The position numbers and the translations under genes were made by a program. From Egaibacter danicus (lineage in GTDB: Bacteria; Pseudomonadota; Gammaproteobacteria; Burkholderiales; Burkholderiaceae_C): 64,000 bases of DNA. The stretch spans positions 1-64,000 of the forward strand of contig JADJII010000007.1 of NCBI GenBank assembly GCA_016707075.1. Direction: 5' to 3'. The notes beneath the pieces are model-generated. The model saw only the letters and a list, made by a program, of their open reading frames with translations, made no database searches and was not told where the DNA came from. Of this stretch, positions 56,355 through 64,000 are shown piece after piece. Every line of letters begins with the position of its first letter. Positions within the stretch are counted from its first letter, which is position 1.

Positions 56355-57686
56355 ATGTCAAAAACCATTCTGCAAAACATTCCCGTCGGCCAAAAGGTCG
56401 GTATCGCGTTCTCCGGTGGCCTGGACACCAGCGCAGCCCTGCTGTGGATGAAGAAGAAGGGCGCCCTGCCCTACGCCTACACCGCCAACCTGGGCCAGCC
56501 CGACGAGAGCGACTACGACGAAATCCCGCGCAAGGCCATGGAGTACGGCGCCATCAAGGCGCGCCTGGTGGACTGCCGCCCGCAGCTGGCCGCTGAAGGC
56601 ATTGCCGCGCTGCAAAGCGGTGCCTTCCACATCACCACGGCGGGTCAGACCTACTTCAACACCACGCCCCTGGGCCGCGCCGTGACCGGCACCATGCTGG
56701 TGAGCGCCATGAAGGAAGACGATGTGAACATCTGGGGCGACGGCTCCACCTTCAAGGGCAACGACATCGAGCGCTTCTACCGCTACGGCCTGCTGACCAA
56801 CCCCGCGCTGAAGATATACAAGCCCTGGCTAGACCAACAGTTCATTGACGAACTGGGCGGCCGCTTCGAGATGAGCGAGTTCATGAAAGCCGAAGGTTTC
56901 GGCTACAAAATGAGCACCGAAAAGGCCTACAGCACCGACAGCAACATGCTGGGCGCCACCCACGAAGCCAAGGACCTGGAGTTTTTGAACAGCGGCATCA
57001 AGATCGTGAACCCCATCATGGGCGTGCCGTTCTGGAAAGACGACTGCGTGGTCAAGGCCGAAGAGGTGTCGGTGCGCTTTGAAGAAGGCCGCCCCGTGGC
57101 GCTGAACGGCGTGCAATACCCCGACCTGGTGAGCCTGATCCTCAAGGCCAACGAGATCGGCGGCCGCCACGGCCTGGGCATGAGCGACCAGATCGAGAAC
57201 CGCATCATCGAAGCCAAGAGCCGCGGCATCTACGAAGCCCCCGGCCTGGCGCTGCTGTTCATCGCCTACGAGCGCCTGGTCACCGGCATCCACAACGAAG
57301 ACACCATCGAGCAGTACCGCGACAACGGCCGCAAGCTCGGCCGCCTGCTGTACCAGGGCCGCTGGTTCGACAGCCAGGCCATCATGCTGCGCGAAACCGC
57401 CCAGCGCTGGGTGGCCAAGGCCGTGACCGGCACCGTGACCCTGGAACTGCGCCGTGGCAACGACTACAGCCTGCTCAACACCGAAAGCCCCAACCTGACC
57501 TACGCGCCCGAGCGTCTGAGCATGGAAAAGGTGGAAGACGCGCCGTTCAGCCCGCTGGACCGCATCGGCCAACTGACCATGCGCAACTTGGACATTGTGG
57601 ATACGCGCGCCAAGCTGGCGATTTACTCGGATGCAGGTTTGCTGGAGCTGGGTAAGGGTGAGGACTTTTTGAAGTTGGGGAAGTAA
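56355..57686 (+). CDS. argG: Argininosuccinate synthase
   Basis: Condenses citrulline and aspartate in arginine synthesis; 443 residues, the long ArgG type also found in E. coli. ATP site VGIAFSGGLDTSAALLWMKK, PYAYTANLGQPDESDYDEIP, and YRYGLLTNPALKIYKPWLDQ are diagnostic. Translation is initiated from a Shine-Dalgarno sequence supplied by the repeat upstream. Codon use is strongly GC-ending, like a highly expressed gene. Confidence 0.96.
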   Translation: MSKTILQNIPVGQKVGIAFSGGLDTSAALLWMKKKGALPYAYTANLGQPDESDYDEIPRKAMEYGAIKARLVDCRPQLAAEGIAALQSGAFHITTAGQTYFNTTPLGRAVTGTMLVSAMKEDDVNIWGDGSTFKGNDIERFYRYGLLTNPALKIYKPWLDQQFIDELGGRFEMSEFMKAEGFGYKMSTEKAYSTDSNMLGATHEAKDLEFLNSGIKIVNPIMGVPFWKDDCVVKAEEVSVRFEEGRPVALNGVQYPDLVSLILKANEIGGRHGLGMSDQIENRIIEAKSRGIYEAPGLALLFIAYERLVTGIHNEDTIEQYRDNGRKLGRLLYQGRWFDSQAIMLRETAQRWVAKAVTGTVTLELRRGNDYSLLNTESPNLTYAPERLSMEKVEDAPFSPLDRIGQLTMRNLDIVDTRAKLAIYSDAGLLELGKGEDFLKLGK

Positions 57687-57691
57687 GCCGC

Positions 57692-57829
57692 GATGCCTTT
57701 CAGGCCCAAATCCGCAACCTGGTGCGTGTGGTATTGCGCAAGTACGGTTCCCAGCAGGGGTTACTGGAACTAGTGGCAGAGCAAATGCTGGCCTTGGAAA
57801 AATTGACTGATAGAGGCGACAGCACATGA
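57692..57829 (+). pseudogene. C-terminal remnant of a type I restriction subunit HsdR
   Basis: 45 codons open from just after the argG stop (DAFQAQIRNLVRVVLRKYGS, then LLELVAEQMLALEKLTD) to TGA 57827-57829. The pattern IR-LV-VLRKYG-(x)10-VAEQML matches the extreme C-terminus of HsdR proteins (DUF3387 region, RRLVKRLLRKYGYPPD). The stop overlaps the next ATG as ATGA, showing that the AlbA_2 gene was once coupled to hsdR. The rest of hsdR and the hsdM/hsdS genes are absent. Confidence 0.6.
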
Positions 57830-59235
57830 CAATCACACCTGCACAAATTGACATCTGGCGCACTCAACCCTCAGAAACCCAGAACTTGGAATTCAAAGAG
57901 GCTGGCAATCAGTACGACACACGAAAGCTCTGCCGTTATTGCGTGGCGATTGCCAACGAGGGCGGCGGGCATCTCGTATTGGGTATTGCAGACAAGCCGC
58001 CACGCATGGTGGTGGGCAGCCATGCATTCCCCGATACCCAGGATATTGGTGAAAAGTTATTTCATTGGGTTGGTTTTCGCGTGGACGTAGAAACCGTTGC
58101 GCACCCCGATGGACGGGTGGTTGTGTTTAGCATTCCGGCTCGCCCCAAGGGGACGGCATATCACTACGACGGCGCTTACCTGATGCGCTCTGGCGAAGAG
58201 CTGGTGCCTATGAGCGAGGACCAGTTGCGCAAGATCTTTGCAGAGGGGCAGCCCAGCTGGTTAGAAAACCCTGCGCTGAAAAATGTATCCGCGCAAGAAG
58301 TCGTGCAACTGCTGGACACCCAGACCTTCTTCGATTTGATGCGTCTGCCCTACCCCACGGACCAGGCCGGAGTACTTGCCCGTTTGCTGGACGAGCGACT
58401 GATCGAACGCAGCGCTGCGGGGTTCAACATTCTGCATATCGCCGCTGTTTTGCTGGCAAAAAACCTTCGCAATTTTCCGGATGTCAGCCGCAAAGCGGTG
58501 CGCGTGATCGTGTACGCAGGCGAGTCAAAAATGAAAACGACCTCAGACATTACCGGTGAGAAAGGTTATGCAGCAGGTTTCACCGGGCTGGTTCAATATG
58601 TGATGGGCAAGTTGCCTCAGAACGAAGTCATAGAGGGGGCACTGCGTAGAGAGGTGAAATTGCTACCGGAAGTGGTGGTGCGCGAGCTTTTGGCAAATGC
58701 TCTGATTCATCAGGACTTTGATATTGGTGGAGCCTCACCGGTTGTTGAAGTGTTCAGCGATCGCGTAGAAATTTCCAATCCTGGTGAACCCATAGTGCCA
58801 GTAGACCGATTCATCGATGGCTACCTTTCACGCAACGAACGCCTGGCTGATTTGATGCGGCGGTTTGGTATATGTGAGGAAAAAAGTAGCGGCATCGACC
58901 GAGTTGTGGAGGCAGCTGAAATGATGCAGCTACCCGCGCCAGAATTTTTGACCAGCCACAAGCGAACCATTGTTGTGATTCATGGGCCTCGTTCATTCCG
59001 CGATATGAATGGAAGCGATCGGGTACGTGCGTGCTATCAACATTGCGTACTGCAATACGTGCTGCGCAAGCAAATGACTAATCAGTCCATGCGCGAACGA
59101 TTCGGCCTATCTGAAGGCAGCAGCAACTCCGTGTCACAGATCATTACAGCGACCATTGACCAGGGGTTAATTAAGAGTGACCCGAATGCTCCCGACTCTC
59201 GACGTTATGCCCGGTACATCCCGGCATGGGCCTAA
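57826..59235 (+). CDS. AlbA_2 (Schlafen-like) and HATPase_c_4 domain protein
   Basis: 469-residue putative transcriptional regulator. The N-terminal AlbA_2 domain is NLEFKEAGNQYDTRKLCRYC then IANEGGGHLVLGIADKP. The central and C-terminal GHKL-like part has VVRELLANALIHQDFDIGGA, VEISNPGEPIVPVDRFIDGY and RFGICEEKSSGIDRVVEA. A winged helix closes the protein. Such genes commonly ride inside type I restriction operons, fitting the HsdR tail directly upstream. A hairpin terminator follows at 59282. Confidence 0.85.
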   Translation: MTITPAQIDIWRTQPSETQNLEFKEAGNQYDTRKLCRYCVAIANEGGGHLVLGIADKPPRMVVGSHAFPDTQDIGEKLFHWVGFRVDVETVAHPDGRVVVFSIPARPKGTAYHYDGAYLMRSGEELVPMSEDQLRKIFAEGQPSWLENPALKNVSAQEVVQLLDTQTFFDLMRLPYPTDQAGVLARLLDERLIERSAAGFNILHIAAVLLAKNLRNFPDVSRKAVRVIVYAGESKMKTTSDITGEKGYAAGFTGLVQYVMGKLPQNEVIEGALRREVKLLPEVVVRELLANALIHQDFDIGGASPVVEVFSDRVEISNPGEPIVPVDRFIDGYLSRNERLADLMRRFGICEEKSSGIDRVVEAAEMMQLPAPEFLTSHKRTIVVIHGPRSFRDMNGSDRVRACYQHCVLQYVLRKQMTNQSMRERFGLSEGSSNSVSQIITATIDQGLIKSDPNAPDSRRYARYIPAWA

Positions 59236-59281
59236 GCGCATTTCAATGCAACCCCAATTGAACAATAAAATAATCCATAAC

Positions 59282-59304
59282 CCTATGATTTTCATAGGTT
59301 TTTT
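59282..59304 (+). terminator. Rho-independent terminator after the AlbA_2 gene
   Basis: 7-bp stem CCTATGA/TCATAGG, TTT loop, then TTTTTT. Confidence 0.8.
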
Positions 59305-59444
59305 CATTTCACTGCAAACCGAACCACCTTTTCCCGTTGATAGGTACAGCTAGCAGTTGGGAAAGACTAAGAAGGGAAACGGAGCGCAGAAATGAAAACC
59401 GACGCGTAACCGCTCCATCAGCTTTTCCCCTGCCCGCGAAATTC

Positions 59445-60590
59445 CTATTCAGCCAGCAGCGCGATGTACGCCGCGTAACTGTAATTTCGGTTTTTCTTCT
59501 GCCCCGTCAGCTCGGTGACGATACCCAAGTCTTCCAGCACCTTCACCGCCGCGGTAGCGGTTGGGAAGCTTGTGGCCAGCCTCTGGCGCACCTGGTCGAT
59601 GGTGAAGCGCGGCATCATGGGCAGCATTTCAAACAGGCGGTAGCTGCTGGGTCCAGCTTTGGGCGCAGCCAGCAAGGCGCGGCGGTCGGTAGCCAGCAGT
59701 GTGGCGATGGCCACAATGTTGCGTTCGGCATCCTGTGCGGCCACGGCCACGCCTTCCAGAAAAAACGCCACCCAGCCCTCCCAGTCGCCCTTCAGGCGCA
59801 CGTTGGACAGGCGGCGGTAGTACTCAGCCTGGTGTTGCTTCAGGTAGCCGCTGAGGTACATCAAGGGCTCAGGCAGCAGGCGCCAATGCTCGAGCAGCGC
59901 AGCGATCAGCAGCCGCCCGATACGGCCATTGCCATCCAGGAACGGGTGGATCGTCTCAAACTGTTGGTGGATCAGCGCCGTCTTCACCAGCGGCGGCAAG
60001 GGCTGCTCGACGTCGTGAATAAACCGCTCCAGGTCAGCCAGCAGCGTGGGCACCCGCTCGGGCGGTGGCGGCACAAACACGGCGTTGCCGGGCCGCGTGC
60101 CACCAATCCAGTTTTGCGAGCGGCGCAGTTCCCCCGGTTGCTTGCCGTTGCCACGGGCGCCGTCCAGCAGCAGGCGATGGGCATCGCACAGCAGCCGCAC
60201 GCTCAAGGGCAGGCCAGCCGGGTCACGCAGTTGCGATTGCACCAGCCTAAAGGCGCGCAGATAGTTGGTAACTTCTTCCACATCGTCGGTGTTGCTCACC
60301 GCGAAGCCCGCCTCTTCGTCAAACAGGTCGTCCAGCGTGGCCTGGGTGCCTTCAATCTGCGACGTCAGCAGCGCCTCTTTGCGGATGGCGCTGTAGAGCA
60401 GCCAGTCCACCGACGGCACCAGCCCTGCCACCCCCGACAAGCGGGCCAGTGCCAGCTCTGCCGCCCGGTTGGCCTCTACATAGCACTCGGGTGCCAGCAC
60501 GGGCTTGGCTGGTGGCAGTGCGTGCGGCACAAATGCCTGCACAGACTCGCCCAGCGTGGTGGAGATAGCGTAGGTGCCGGTGGTGCGCAT
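59445..60590 (-). CDS. Fic family AMPylase with N-terminal inhibitory helix
   Basis: 381 residues. Catalytic motif TIHPFLDGNGRIGRLLIAAL (HPFxxGNGRxxR) near residue 210 transfers AMP to target proteins. An N-terminal inhibitory motif (S/T)xxxE(G/N) is visible in LLTSQIEGTQATLDD, which makes it class II and self-inhibited. A C-terminal winged helix (FEMLPMMPRFTIDQVRQRLA; AAVKVLEDLGIVTELTGQKK) suggests DNA binding. ATG 60590 (MRTTGTYAISTTLGESVQAF). Two direct repeats lie upstream. Convergent with the AlbA_2 gene; both are typical passengers of type I restriction islands. Confidence 0.93.
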   Translation of the reverse strand: MRTTGTYAISTTLGESVQAFVPHALPPAKPVLAPECYVEANRAAELALARLSGVAGLVPSVDWLLYSAIRKEALLTSQIEGTQATLDDLFDEEAGFAVSNTDDVEEVTNYLRAFRLVQSQLRDPAGLPLSVRLLCDAHRLLLDGARGNGKQPGELRRSQNWIGGTRPGNAVFVPPPPERVPTLLADLERFIHDVEQPLPPLVKTALIHQQFETIHPFLDGNGRIGRLLIAALLEHWRLLPEPLMYLSGYLKQHQAEYYRRLSNVRLKGDWEGWVAFFLEGVAVAAQDAERNIVAIATLLATDRRALLAAPKAGPSSYRLFEMLPMMPRFTIDQVRQRLATSFPTATAAVKVLEDLGIVTELTGQKKNRNYSYAAYIALLAE

Positions 60591-60603
60591 GGTGCGAAAG
60601 AAA

Positions 60604-60643
60604 TCTTTAATAGAGCAAAATCAAATTAAAACATTCTTTAATA
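60604..60643. promoter_or_regulatory. Direct repeats upstream of fic
   Basis: TCTTTAATA occurs at 60604-60612 and 60635-60643, 31 bp (about three helical turns) apart and 14-53 bases upstream of the fic start. Possible binding sites for autoregulation by the winged-helix part of Fic; inference from position. Confidence 0.35.
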
Positions 60644-60720
60644 CAAAGCGCAAGTGTGAAAGCAAGCTTGAATAGAAGGGTCGGATGGACAGAAACCCCG
60701 GGAGGCAGTGTTTTACAAGC

Positions 60721-60775
60721 AAAATAGGCCTGTAGCCCATGTGGAATATGCGCAAGCAGCTATAAAAAGAATAGC
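60721..60775 (-). repeat. Dispersed repeat, copy 8, between fic and murB
   Basis: On the minus strand GCTATTCTTTTTATAGCTGC then TTGCGCATATTC, CATGGGCTACAGGCC. It lies 33 bases after the murB stop. Confidence 0.8.
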
Positions 60776-60807
60776 GCCTTTGTCACTTGCTGGCCGGGAC
60801 AAGATGG

Positions 60808-61887
60808 CTACACCACCACGGGCTCCGGCTCCAGCAAAATGCCAAAGCGCTCGTACACACTGGTCTGAATGGCCTTGGCCAGCGTCATCACCTCGCCGCC
60901 GGTGGCGCCGTTGCCATCGGTCCCGGCACCGCGGTTCACCAGCACCAGCGCCTGCCTTTCGTAAACACCAGCCTGCCCGACCGATTTGCCCTTCCAGCCG
61001 CAGGCATCGATCAACCAGCCCGCCGCCAGCTTCACCGAGCCGTCCGCCAGGTGGTAATGCACGATTTTGGGTTCCCGGGCGATGATGTCGTCGCACTGAT
61101 CTTGCGTCACCGTGGGGTTTTTGAAAAAACTGCCCGCGTTGCCGATCACCTGCGGGTCCGGCAACTTGGCGCGGCGAATGTCACAAATCCACTGGTAAAT
61201 CTGCTGAGCCGACGGCGCGGAGACGCCGGACTCAGCCATTTTGCGGTCCAGGTCGGCGTAGCCCAGCACGGCCTTCCACGGTTTGGGCAGGCGAAACCGA
61301 ACCCGCGTGATCAGCGCCCGGTCTTTCAAACCCAGCGCCTGCCGATTCGAACCGTCCTCTGATGCCCCGCTCGAGGCATGTTTGAAAACCGAGTCACGGT
61401 AGCCAAAGGCGCACTGGGCTGCGTTGAGCGTGAACATCTGCCCATTGCGCAAATCCACCGCGTCCAGCGACTCAAACCGGTCCTGTAGCTCCACCCCGTA
61501 GGCACCCACGTTTTGTACGGGCGACGCCCCCACGGTGCCGGGGATCAAGGCCATGTTCTCCAGGCCAGGATAGCCCTCTGTCAGCGTCCAGGTGACAAAG
61601 TCGTGCCAGTTTTCGCCGGCACCGGCCTCCACAATGAAGGCTTTGGAAGTTTCCTCCACGAGACGCCGCCCCATCACCTCCACCTTCAACACCACAGGTT
61701 TGACGTCACCGGTCAGCACAATGTTGCTACCCCCGCCCAGCACAAACTTCGGCGCAGGCCCCAGTTCCGGGTCGCTTATGACCGTCTGCACATCGTCCTC
61801 GCTGGTCACCCGAACCAGCGAATGCGCCTTCGCCACGATGTGAAAGGTGTTGTACGGCTGGAGTGGGACGTTTTTCTCGACTAACAT
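60808..61887 (-). CDS. murB: UDP-N-acetylenolpyruvoylglucosamine reductase
   Basis: FAD enzyme making UDP-N-acetylmuramate for peptidoglycan, 359 residues, type I (E. coli-like). FAD site FVLGGGSNIVLTGDVKP, ENMALIPGTVGASPVQNVGA, RDSVFKH (Tyr/Arg region), and the catalytic Ser loop IGNAGSFFKNP. Divergent from yajQ with only 34 bases between the starts, so their promoters overlap. Confidence 0.96.
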   Translation of the reverse strand: MLVEKNVPLQPYNTFHIVAKAHSLVRVTSEDDVQTVISDPELGPAPKFVLGGGSNIVLTGDVKPVVLKVEVMGRRLVEETSKAFIVEAGAGENWHDFVTWTLTEGYPGLENMALIPGTVGASPVQNVGAYGVELQDRFESLDAVDLRNGQMFTLNAAQCAFGYRDSVFKHASSGASEDGSNRQALGLKDRALITRVRFRLPKPWKAVLGYADLDRKMAESGVSAPSAQQIYQWICDIRRAKLPDPQVIGNAGSFFKNPTVTQDQCDDIIAREPKIVHYHLADGSVKLAAGWLIDACGWKGKSVGQAGVYERQALVLVNRGAGTDGNGATGGEVMTLAKAIQTSVYERFGILLEPEPVVV

Positions 61888-61921
61888 GGCAGGATTGTCT
61901 CACCGCCTTTTGAGTACCCCT

Positions 61922-62407
61922 ATGCCCTCTTTTGACACCGTCTGCGAAGCCAACCTGGTCGAGGTGAAAAACGGCGTGGAAAACACGGCCAAGGAAATTG
62001 CCACGCGTTTTGACTTCAAGGGAACCAGCGCCAGCATCGAACTCAAGGATAAAGAAATCACGCTGATTGGTGACGCTGAGTTCCAGTTGACGCAAATTGA
62101 CGACGTGTTGCGTAACAAACTCACCAAAAGGAGTGTCGATGTGCGCTTTCTGGACATGGGTGACATTCAGAAGATCGGCGGTGACAAGGTGAAACAGGTC
62201 ATCAAGGTGCGCAACGGCATTGAGTCCGAACTGGCCAAAAAAATCCAGCGCATGATCAAGGACAGCAAGCTGAAGGTTCAGGCAGCCATTCAGGGCGACG
62301 CCATTCGTGTCACGGGCGCCAAGCGCGACGACCTGCAGGCCGCCATGGCGCTGATCCGCAAGGACGTGACCGATGTGCCAGTGAGCTTCAACAATTTTCG
62401 CGACTGA
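61922..62407 (+). CDS. yajQ: YajQ family nucleotide-binding protein
   Basis: 161 residues from ATG 61922 (MPSFDTVCEANLVEVKNGVE). Typical YajQ sequence: RFDFKGTSASIELKDKEITL, VDVRFLDMGDIQKIGGDKVK, and the C-terminal VTDVPVSFNNFRD. Homologues bind cyclic di-GMP (Xanthomonas) or nucleic acids. Four bases before the aspartic protease gene. Confidence 0.95.
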   Translation: MPSFDTVCEANLVEVKNGVENTAKEIATRFDFKGTSASIELKDKEITLIGDAEFQLTQIDDVLRNKLTKRSVDVRFLDMGDIQKIGGDKVKQVIKVRNGIESELAKKIQRMIKDSKLKVQAAIQGDAIRVTGAKRDDLQAAMALIRKDVTDVPVSFNNFRD

Positions 62408-62410
62408 TTG

Positions 62411-63058
62411 ATGAAACCCGTCACCTTCCTCCTGGCAGGCGCTTTGGTGTTCGCGACATCGGCGCACGCACAGTCCGTCGCGCTAGCCGGCATGCTGGGC
62501 TCCAAGGCACTGCTGATCGTGGATGGCGGCGCGCCCAAAGGCGTCGCCGTGGGAGAGACGCACCGTGGCGTCAGGATTGTGTCCACACAGGGCGAATTCG
62601 CCGTTGTCGAGATAGCCGGCAAACGGCACACTTTGCGCGTGGGTGACGCGCCAGCCAGTGTTGGCGGGAGCGGTGGCGCAGGTGCCTCAGGGACAAAAGT
62701 GGTCCTGACAGCCGGCACCGGCGGGCATTTTGTGACGCAGGGCCAAATCAACGGTCGGGCCACTCAGATGGTGGTGGATACGGGTGCCTCGATGGTCTCC
62801 ATCAGCGCGCCGGATGCCGACCGCATGGGTCTGAATTACAAGGGTGGGCAACCCATCCGTTTGAGCACGGCCAACGGGGTGACTAACGGGTGGAAGATCA
62901 AGCTGTCATCCGTGCGGCTGGGCGACGTGGAGATTTATGAAGTGGACGCCGTGGTTTCGCCCGCCGCCATGCCTTATGTGTTGCTGGGCAACAGCTACCT
63001 CACCCGGTTTCAGATGACACGCACCAATGACCAGATGCTGCTGGAGAAGCGGTTTTGA
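62411..63058 (+). CDS. Retropepsin-like clan AA aspartic protease
   Basis: 215 residues from ATG 62411 (a TTG at 62408 is in frame). The signal peptide (TFLLAGALVFATSAHAQ) indicates periplasmic or membrane-associated location. Protease core of the TIGR02281 type: MVVDTGASMVSISAPDADRM with the catalytic DTGAS, and YVLLGNSYLTRFQM. The target is unknown. Two bases before the next gene. Confidence 0.9.
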   Translation: MKPVTFLLAGALVFATSAHAQSVALAGMLGSKALLIVDGGAPKGVAVGETHRGVRIVSTQGEFAVVEIAGKRHTLRVGDAPASVGGSGGAGASGTKVVLTAGTGGHFVTQGQINGRATQMVVDTGASMVSISAPDADRMGLNYKGGQPIRLSTANGVTNGWKIKLSSVRLGDVEIYEVDAVVSPAAMPYVLLGNSYLTRFQMTRTNDQMLLEKRF

Positions 63059-63060
63059 AC

Positions 63061-64000
63061 GTGCAAAGCGAAAACGAATACGAGGACCTGTTGAGCCTTT
63101 GGTCTGACCTGGAGTCAGGCCTGGGGATCATCTTGAGCAGCCCCGGCAGCGTTCAGGAGTTTGAGCAGCGCGTGTGGCAATACGACCGCTGGATGCAAAC
63201 GCTACTGCAGCGCGATGCCGATGTAGGCCTGTACCTGCTGTTCCAGCTGGCCACCAACTCACCGGTAGGCTACAGCGCATCACATGCGCTGATTTGCGCC
63301 GTGTTGTCGCATCTGATTGCCATTGAACTCAACCTGGGCATCAAGGAGCGTGACAGTCTGGTGCATGCCGCTTTCACCATGAACCTGGCCATGACGGCAC
63401 TGCAGGACGAGCTGGCCGGGCAACTGGACAAACCGACTCCCGAGCAGCAAAGCGCCATTCGCGCGCACGCCGTCAAGGGCAGCATGATGCTCAACGCCGT
63501 GGGCGTGGTCGACAAGCTGTGGATTGATGTGGTGTCGTCCCATCACGACGAAAGTACCGATCAGGGCGAGCTGAGAGCCATTGCACCGGCAGACCGTCTG
63601 GCCCGCATTCTGCGCATCGTGGACCGTTATGCCGCCATGATCAGCCCGCGCAAGTCACGGACCGGGCGCAGCGCCACTGATTCGGTGCGCGCCATCATCA
63701 GCGCCTCGGCTGAACAGGGTGGCGAGGTAGGTCATGCGCTGGTTCGCACGGTGGGCTTGTGCCCACCAGGAACCTATGTGCGACTGGACAACAACGAGAC
63801 AGCCGTGGTGCTGCGACGCAGCGGCAAACCCAACCATCCGCATGTAGCCATCGTCATTGATGGCCGCGGCGAAACGCTGAGCCAACCGCGCCTGCACCGC
63901 ACCGCCGAGGCCAGTCCCCGCATACAGGCTGCTCTAGCGGCGGCGTCTGTCCAGTCGCGGCTCAACCACCATCTGGTGTTGCAGCTGGGTGCCTACGCGG
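63061..64000 (+). CDS. Degenerate HD-GYP-like phosphohydrolase, partial at window end
   Basis: Starts at GTG 63061 (VQSENEYEDLLSLWSDLESG), two bases after the protease stop, and runs open to the window end (313 codons). The middle matches an HD-GYP scaffold (ASHALICAVLSHLIAIELNL; WIDVVSSHHDEST; ADRLARILRIVDRYAAMISP), with VDRYAAM close to the family hallmark. The HD pair and GYP motif are missing (VHAAFTMNLAM replaces HDIGK), so c-di-GMP hydrolysis is doubtful and a binding or scaffold role is likelier. Confidence 0.7.
   Translation, partial: MQSENEYEDLLSLWSDLESGLGIILSSPGSVQEFEQRVWQYDRWMQTLLQRDADVGLYLLFQLATNSPVGYSASHALICAVLSHLIAIELNLGIKERDSLVHAAFTMNLAMTALQDELAGQLDKPTPEQQSAIRAHAVKGSMMLNAVGVVDKLWIDVVSSHHDESTDQGELRAIAPADRLARILRIVDRYAAMISPRKSRTGRSATDSVRAIISASAEQGGEVGHALVRTVGLCPPGTYVRLDNNETAVVLRRSGKPNHPHVAIVIDGRGETLSQPRLHRTAEASPRIQAALAAASVQSRLNHHLVLQLGAYA

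Noticed and set aside
56829..57863. Minus-strand open frame of 344 codons opposite argG
   Set aside because: Shadow of a GC-rich, highly biased gene; His/Val/Gln-rich translation without any motif.
60713..61096. Minus-strand 127-codon ORF at the murB 3' end
   Set aside because: It overlaps murB in another frame and its tail is simply repeat copy 8 read in the open phase.

Overview
The window looks like chromosomal DNA of a betaproteobacterium of the order Burkholderiales, most likely the family Comamonadaceae (Rhodoferax/Polaromonas-like). The evidence is the high GC content, the order folC - SPOR protein - cvpA - purF - metZ - gltX followed by tRNAs, the pcm - rhodanese - tolC - waaA neighbourhood, and about ten copies of a 50-57 bp dispersed repeat (core TAGCTGCTCACGCA). 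The placement is by recognition only; no database was searched.

Layout. 1-4.85 kb: a zinc homeostasis locus. A Fur-family regulator (Zur-like) is followed on the minus strand by an ABC ATPase and an FtsX/MacB-type permease, and is divergent from znuC-znuB-znuA. Two tandem copies of a GCAA-N5-TTGC operator lie between them. Almost every gene here carries single-base frameshifts. 5.3-6.2 kb: an isolated, frameshifted gene whose N-terminus resembles HslV/proteasome beta Ntn-hydrolases. 6.5-12.2 kb: garD, a DUF1330 gene, a conserved hypothetical gene, a LysE-family exporter, a J-like/zinc-ribbon/PilZ protein, an aspartoacylase-family gene and msrA. 12.4-19.9 kb: tetR, an RND efflux adaptor and pump, a PCMT-family methyltransferase, a rhodanese and a TolC-type outer-membrane protein. 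19.9-23.7 kb (minus): waaA, a GT4 glycosyltransferase and a phosphomannomutase/phosphoglucomutase. 23.8-35.0 kb: a complete glycogen cluster, glgA-glgC on minus and glgP-glgB-glgX-malQ on plus. 35.1-38.1 kb: alkylation repair (adaA-alkA fusion, ogt) and an EamA transporter, ending in a strong terminator.

38.3-48.4 kb is an accessory island with a defence flavour: a decayed MBL-fold hydrolase, an unassigned decayed gene, a helicase-nuclease restriction subunit broken by frameshifts, its DNA methyltransferase, and an intact patatin-like phospholipase. It ends against the 3' end of a tRNA-Asp gene. 48.4-55.5 kb (minus): tRNA-Asp, tRNA-Glu, tRNA-Ala, gltX, metZ, purF, cvpA, a SPOR protein and folC. 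55.6-57.7 kb: an ArsC-like reductase, ppnP and argG. 57.7-60.6 kb: a 45-codon HsdR tail fused to the argG 3' side, an AlbA_2/ATPase-fold regulator and a Fic enzyme, which look like the residue of a type I restriction island. 60.8-64 kb: murB, yajQ, a retropepsin-like protease and a partial degenerate HD-GYP gene.

Frameshifts cluster in 1-4.85, 5.3-6.2, 38.3-41.6 and 43.6-43.95 kb; the rest is clean. Local decay and local sequencing error cannot be told apart from the sequence alone. The items most worth following up are the orphan proteasome-like Ntn hydrolase, the dispersed repeat that is read in one fixed frame where it overlaps genes, the zinc locus with its tandem operator, and the restriction-island scars.
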